DNA of 64,000 bases from Streptomyces globisporus (lineage in GTDB: Bacteria > Actinomycetota > Actinomycetes > Streptomycetales > Streptomycetaceae), in the NCBI RefSeq assembly GCF_003501885.1, contig NZ_QWFA01000001.1, positions 1 through 64,000 on the forward strand. The letters run 5' to 3'. Below are positions 62,055 to 64,000 of this stretch, piece after piece; position 1 is the first letter of the stretch, and the number at the start of each line of letters is the position of its first letter. The position numbers and the translations under genes are program-made. A model generated the notes under the pieces. That model was given only the letters and a program-made list of their open reading frames with translations. It ran no database searches and was not told the DNA's origin.

Positions 62055-62716
62055 ACACCAACGACCCGGTGGCCACCTCCGCTGGACAGCAGCGTGACCC
62101 CACCACGGCTCCTGGCGGAGCAAGCTATCGCGTACGACGGTCCTACGGCCCGACGTACGCACTTGCCCCCGCCCAGGAGGGCGGGGGAAGCCCGGCTGGT
62201 CCCCGAGCGAGGGCGCACGGGGACCAGCCGGGCAACCGGCACCAAGGGGCGCCGGTCACCGGGGGAGAAGCCGACCGCGACGACCACCGCGAGCAGCCGC
62301 GCCCGAGCACGCCCGCCTACCCCGACCGCAAACCGCGCCGCCGCACCCGCAACCCCAGCGAGCGCACCCGCAAGACGACCACCCGCCTCTCCGACACCGA
62401 GAAGACCGAGATCGCCGACGCCGCCACCAAGCGCGGCGTCACCGTCGCCCGCTTCCTCGCCGTCTCCGGCCTGAGCGCCGCCCGCGGATGCGCCGCCGTG
62501 CACAGCAACGACCAGCTCGACACCGCCATCGACGAACTCGCCGCTCTGCGCACCGCGCTGGCCCGCATCGGCAACAACATCAACCAGATCGCCTTCGTCC
62601 TCAACAGCGGTGGCCAGCCGCGCGCCGGTGAACTCGAACACGCGCTGGGCGCGCTGACCGGACTTCTCGCCCGCGTCGATGACGCGGCGAACGACCTGGT
62701 GACCCGGCGGCTGTGA
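62051..62716 (+). CDS. mobC: MobC-like relaxosome protein
   Basis: The 221-residue protein starts at GTG 62051 in a GTGA overlap. The N-terminal 95 residues are Pro/Gly/Arg-rich and disordered. The rest fits MobC: a ribbon-helix-helix-like start (TTRLSDTEKTEIADAATKRG) and the diagnostic ARIGNNINQIAFVLNSGG. MobC helps the relaxase open DNA at oriT. The relaxase follows directly (TGATG). Confidence 0.85.
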   Translation: MNTNDPVATSAGQQRDPTTAPGGASYRVRRSYGPTYALAPAQEGGGSPAGPRARAHGDQPGNRHQGAPVTGGEADRDDHREQPRPSTPAYPDRKPRRRTRNPSERTRKTTTRLSDTEKTEIADAATKRGVTVARFLAVSGLSAARGCAAVHSNDQLDTAIDELAALRTALARIGNNINQIAFVLNSGGQPRAGELEHALGALTGLLARVDDAANDLVTRRL

Positions 62717-64000
62717 TGGTTCCCGACATCGGACGCGGCTCCCGCACCCACGGCCTCCTCGTCTACCTGTACGGCCCCGGACGGCGCGAGGAGCACACCG
62801 ACGCACACCTCGTCGGCTCCTGGGACGGCTTCGCTCCCGACCCCGGCCGCGACACCGGCCTCGACCCCGACCCGAAGGTCACCCTCGCCCGGCTCACCGC
62901 CGCCCTGGACCTGCGGGTCAAGCAGGCCGGCGCTCGCGCACCCGCCAAGCACGTCTGGCACTGCTCGGTACGCACCGCCCCCGGGGACCGGCGGCTGGAC
63001 GACGAGGAGTGGAACACCGTCGCCCAGCGCATCGTCCACGCCACCGGCATCGCCCCGGATGGAGACCCCGACGGCTGCCGGTGGATCGCCGTCCGCCACG
63101 CGGAAGACCACATCCACATCGTCGCCACCCTCGTACGCGGCGACCTGCGCAACCCACGCCTGAACTACGACTTCAACAAGGCCCAGGCCGAATGCCGCCG
63201 CATCGAGAAGGAGATGGGCCTGCGGCGCCTGAACGCGGGCGACGGAACCGCAGCGAAGAACCCCAGCAGCGCCGAGAAGTTCAAGGCCGAGCGCACCGGC
63301 CGCCCGCAGACCTCACGCGAGACGCTCCGCGAGGCCGTCCGCCGAGCCGTGGCGGGAGCGGACTCGGAAGAGGAGTTCTTCACGCGGCTCCGAGAAGCGG
63401 GGGTACGGGTGAAGCTGCGACACGCACCGTCCGGTGACGCGCTCGGCTACAACGTGGCCCTGCCCGGCGACCGCAACCGCGACGGAGCCCCGGTCTGGTA
63501 CCCCGGCTCCAAACTGGCCCCCGACCTCTCCCTTCCCAAGATCCGCCTACGCCTCACCGACGGGGCCACCGAGCCGAGCGCGCCTGCGGTCGCCGCCGAC
63601 CGGGCGAACTGGTCACCGCCCGCCCGTCAACGACGCAACGCCACCGTCATCGCAGAGCGCTCAGCCACGCTCCTGGAACGCGACGAGGACGGCGAGGCCG
63701 CCCCCCAGCTCGTCGGCGTCGGAGAACTCCTCGACGCAGTGGCCCAGACCTCACCGGTCACTACCCGCACCGAGCTGGCCGCCGCAGCTCGCGCCTTCGA
63801 ACGGGCGACCCGCAGTCATGTCCGCGCCGAACGCGCCGACACCCGAGCCCTCCGCTCAGCCGCCCGGGGTATCGTCCAAGCCGGCGGGGCGCTCGGCCGA
63901 GGCGAGGACGGCGGCACCACCGCCATGCTCGTCTCCACCCTGGTCTTGGTGGCGCTAGCCGCAGCACGCTGGCACTCCGCACGCGGTCACGCCCAGCAGG
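62716..64000 (+). CDS. Relaxase (MobA/VirD2-like), open at the window end
   Basis: The frame starts at ATG 62716 and stays open for 428 codons to base 64000, so the C-terminus is missing. The histidine triad His128, His132, His134 (RHAEDHIHIVATL) is that of MobA/VirD2-like relaxases. LNYDFNKAQAECRRIEKEMGL follows. A Tyr nucleophile is expected in the N-terminal region (candidate in LLVYLYGPG near 15-23). It would nick at oriT for conjugative mobilisation. A possible membrane segment, AMLVSTLVLVALAAARW, lies just before the window end. Confidence 0.85.
   Translation, partial: MVPDIGRGSRTHGLLVYLYGPGRREEHTDAHLVGSWDGFAPDPGRDTGLDPDPKVTLARLTAALDLRVKQAGARAPAKHVWHCSVRTAPGDRRLDDEEWNTVAQRIVHATGIAPDGDPDGCRWIAVRHAEDHIHIVATLVRGDLRNPRLNYDFNKAQAECRRIEKEMGLRRLNAGDGTAAKNPSSAEKFKAERTGRPQTSRETLREAVRRAVAGADSEEEFFTRLREAGVRVKLRHAPSGDALGYNVALPGDRNRDGAPVWYPGSKLAPDLSLPKIRLRLTDGATEPSAPAVAADRANWSPPARQRRNATVIAERSATLLERDEDGEAAPQLVGVGELLDAVAQTSPVTTRTELAAAARAFERATRSHVRAERADTRALRSAARGIVQAGGALGRGEDGGTTAMLVSTLVLVALAAARWHSARGHAQQ

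Larger units (their letters stand above)
23397..64000. mobile_element. Inferred integrative/mobilisable element in panD (left part, right end not seen)
   Basis: The left limit is the truncated panD start with arm-like repeats and a tyrosine integrase. At the other end of the window lies a replication and mobilisation block (replication-initiator-like, DnaC-like, WhiB, DUF2637, MobC, relaxase) like those on actinomycete integrative elements and plasmids. Between them are typical cargo genes: defence, transposons, a lanthipeptide cluster. That these are parts of one element is inference; two or more neighbouring elements are possible. No second copy of the panD start was found in the window. 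Confidence 0.45.

Noticed and set aside
23397-64000. A second panD start or tRNA fragment marking a right attachment site within the window
   Set aside because: Scanning for the ATGTTCAAGTCCAAGATC core and for tRNA-like 3' ends found none, so the right end must lie outside, or the element model is incomplete.
1-64000. CRISPR arrays, rRNA or tRNA genes
   Set aside because: No regularly spaced repeat array and no recognisable rRNA or tRNA sequence was seen. The GGTCA field is irregular and lacks spacers of equal length.

Overview
The window is high-GC DNA with GTG/TTG starts, four-base ATGA/GTGA stop-start overlaps and rare TTA codons. These traits, plus a polycyclic tetramate macrolactam (PTM) cluster, a WhiB protein, DUF5999 and an FxLD lanthipeptide locus, point to a Streptomyces chromosome. 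No rRNA, tRNA or CRISPR array was recognised.

Region 1 (1-15.2 kb) is a PTM cluster of the frontalamide/ikarugamycin kind. It holds a 3129-residue iterative PKS-NRPS (KS-AT-DH-KR-ACP-C-A-PCP-TE) whose adenylation code reads as ornithine. Two CrtI-like flavoenzymes, an MDR-type reductase and a cytochrome P450 follow in a tight operon. The synthetase has a TTA codon at position 9, and the P450 lacks the usual ExxR pair.

Region 2 (15.2-20.1 kb) is chromosomal: a D-mannonate dehydratase and a secreted GH19 chitinase on the minus strand, then an ArsR-type metal sensor divergent from a P1B-4 metal-export ATPase.

Region 3 (20.1-23.4 kb) is a degraded zone: a broken DUF262 (GmrS-like) gene joined head-on to another gene fragment, an intact EcsC-family gene, and the 3' remnant of a probable immunity gene. 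It ends in the RBS and first ten codons of panD, cut off by a stop. A tyrosine integrase starts 157 bp further on. I infer that an integrative element used the 5' end of panD as its attachment site and runs rightward past the window edge.

Region 4 (23.4-64 kb) is the inferred element and its cargo. In order: (a) the integrase; (b) a 2096-residue nuclease-STAND NTPase resembling Avs antiviral proteins, with an overlapping companion gene; (c) an IS5-family element whose transposase is split into two opposite-facing halves around a zinc-ribbon gene, with intact terminal inverted repeats; (d) a free-standing RibD-like deaminase/reductase pair and an XRE regulator; (e) a two-recombinase, Tn554-like transposon that splits a DUF5999 gene and carries a nucleotidyltransferase between two copies of its right end; (f) an FxLD class I lanthipeptide cluster (precursor, LanB, LanC, fused SpaB_C-methyltransferase, accessory protein); (g) an ImmA/IrrE - MAB_1171c-like membrane protein - amidohydrolase - XRE module; (h) a replication/mobilisation block (replication-initiator-like protein, DnaC-like loader, WhiB, DUF2637 membrane protein, MobC, relaxase) with a dense GGTCA/TGACC repeat field beside mobC. 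The relaxase is still open at base 64000, so the right end of the element is not seen.
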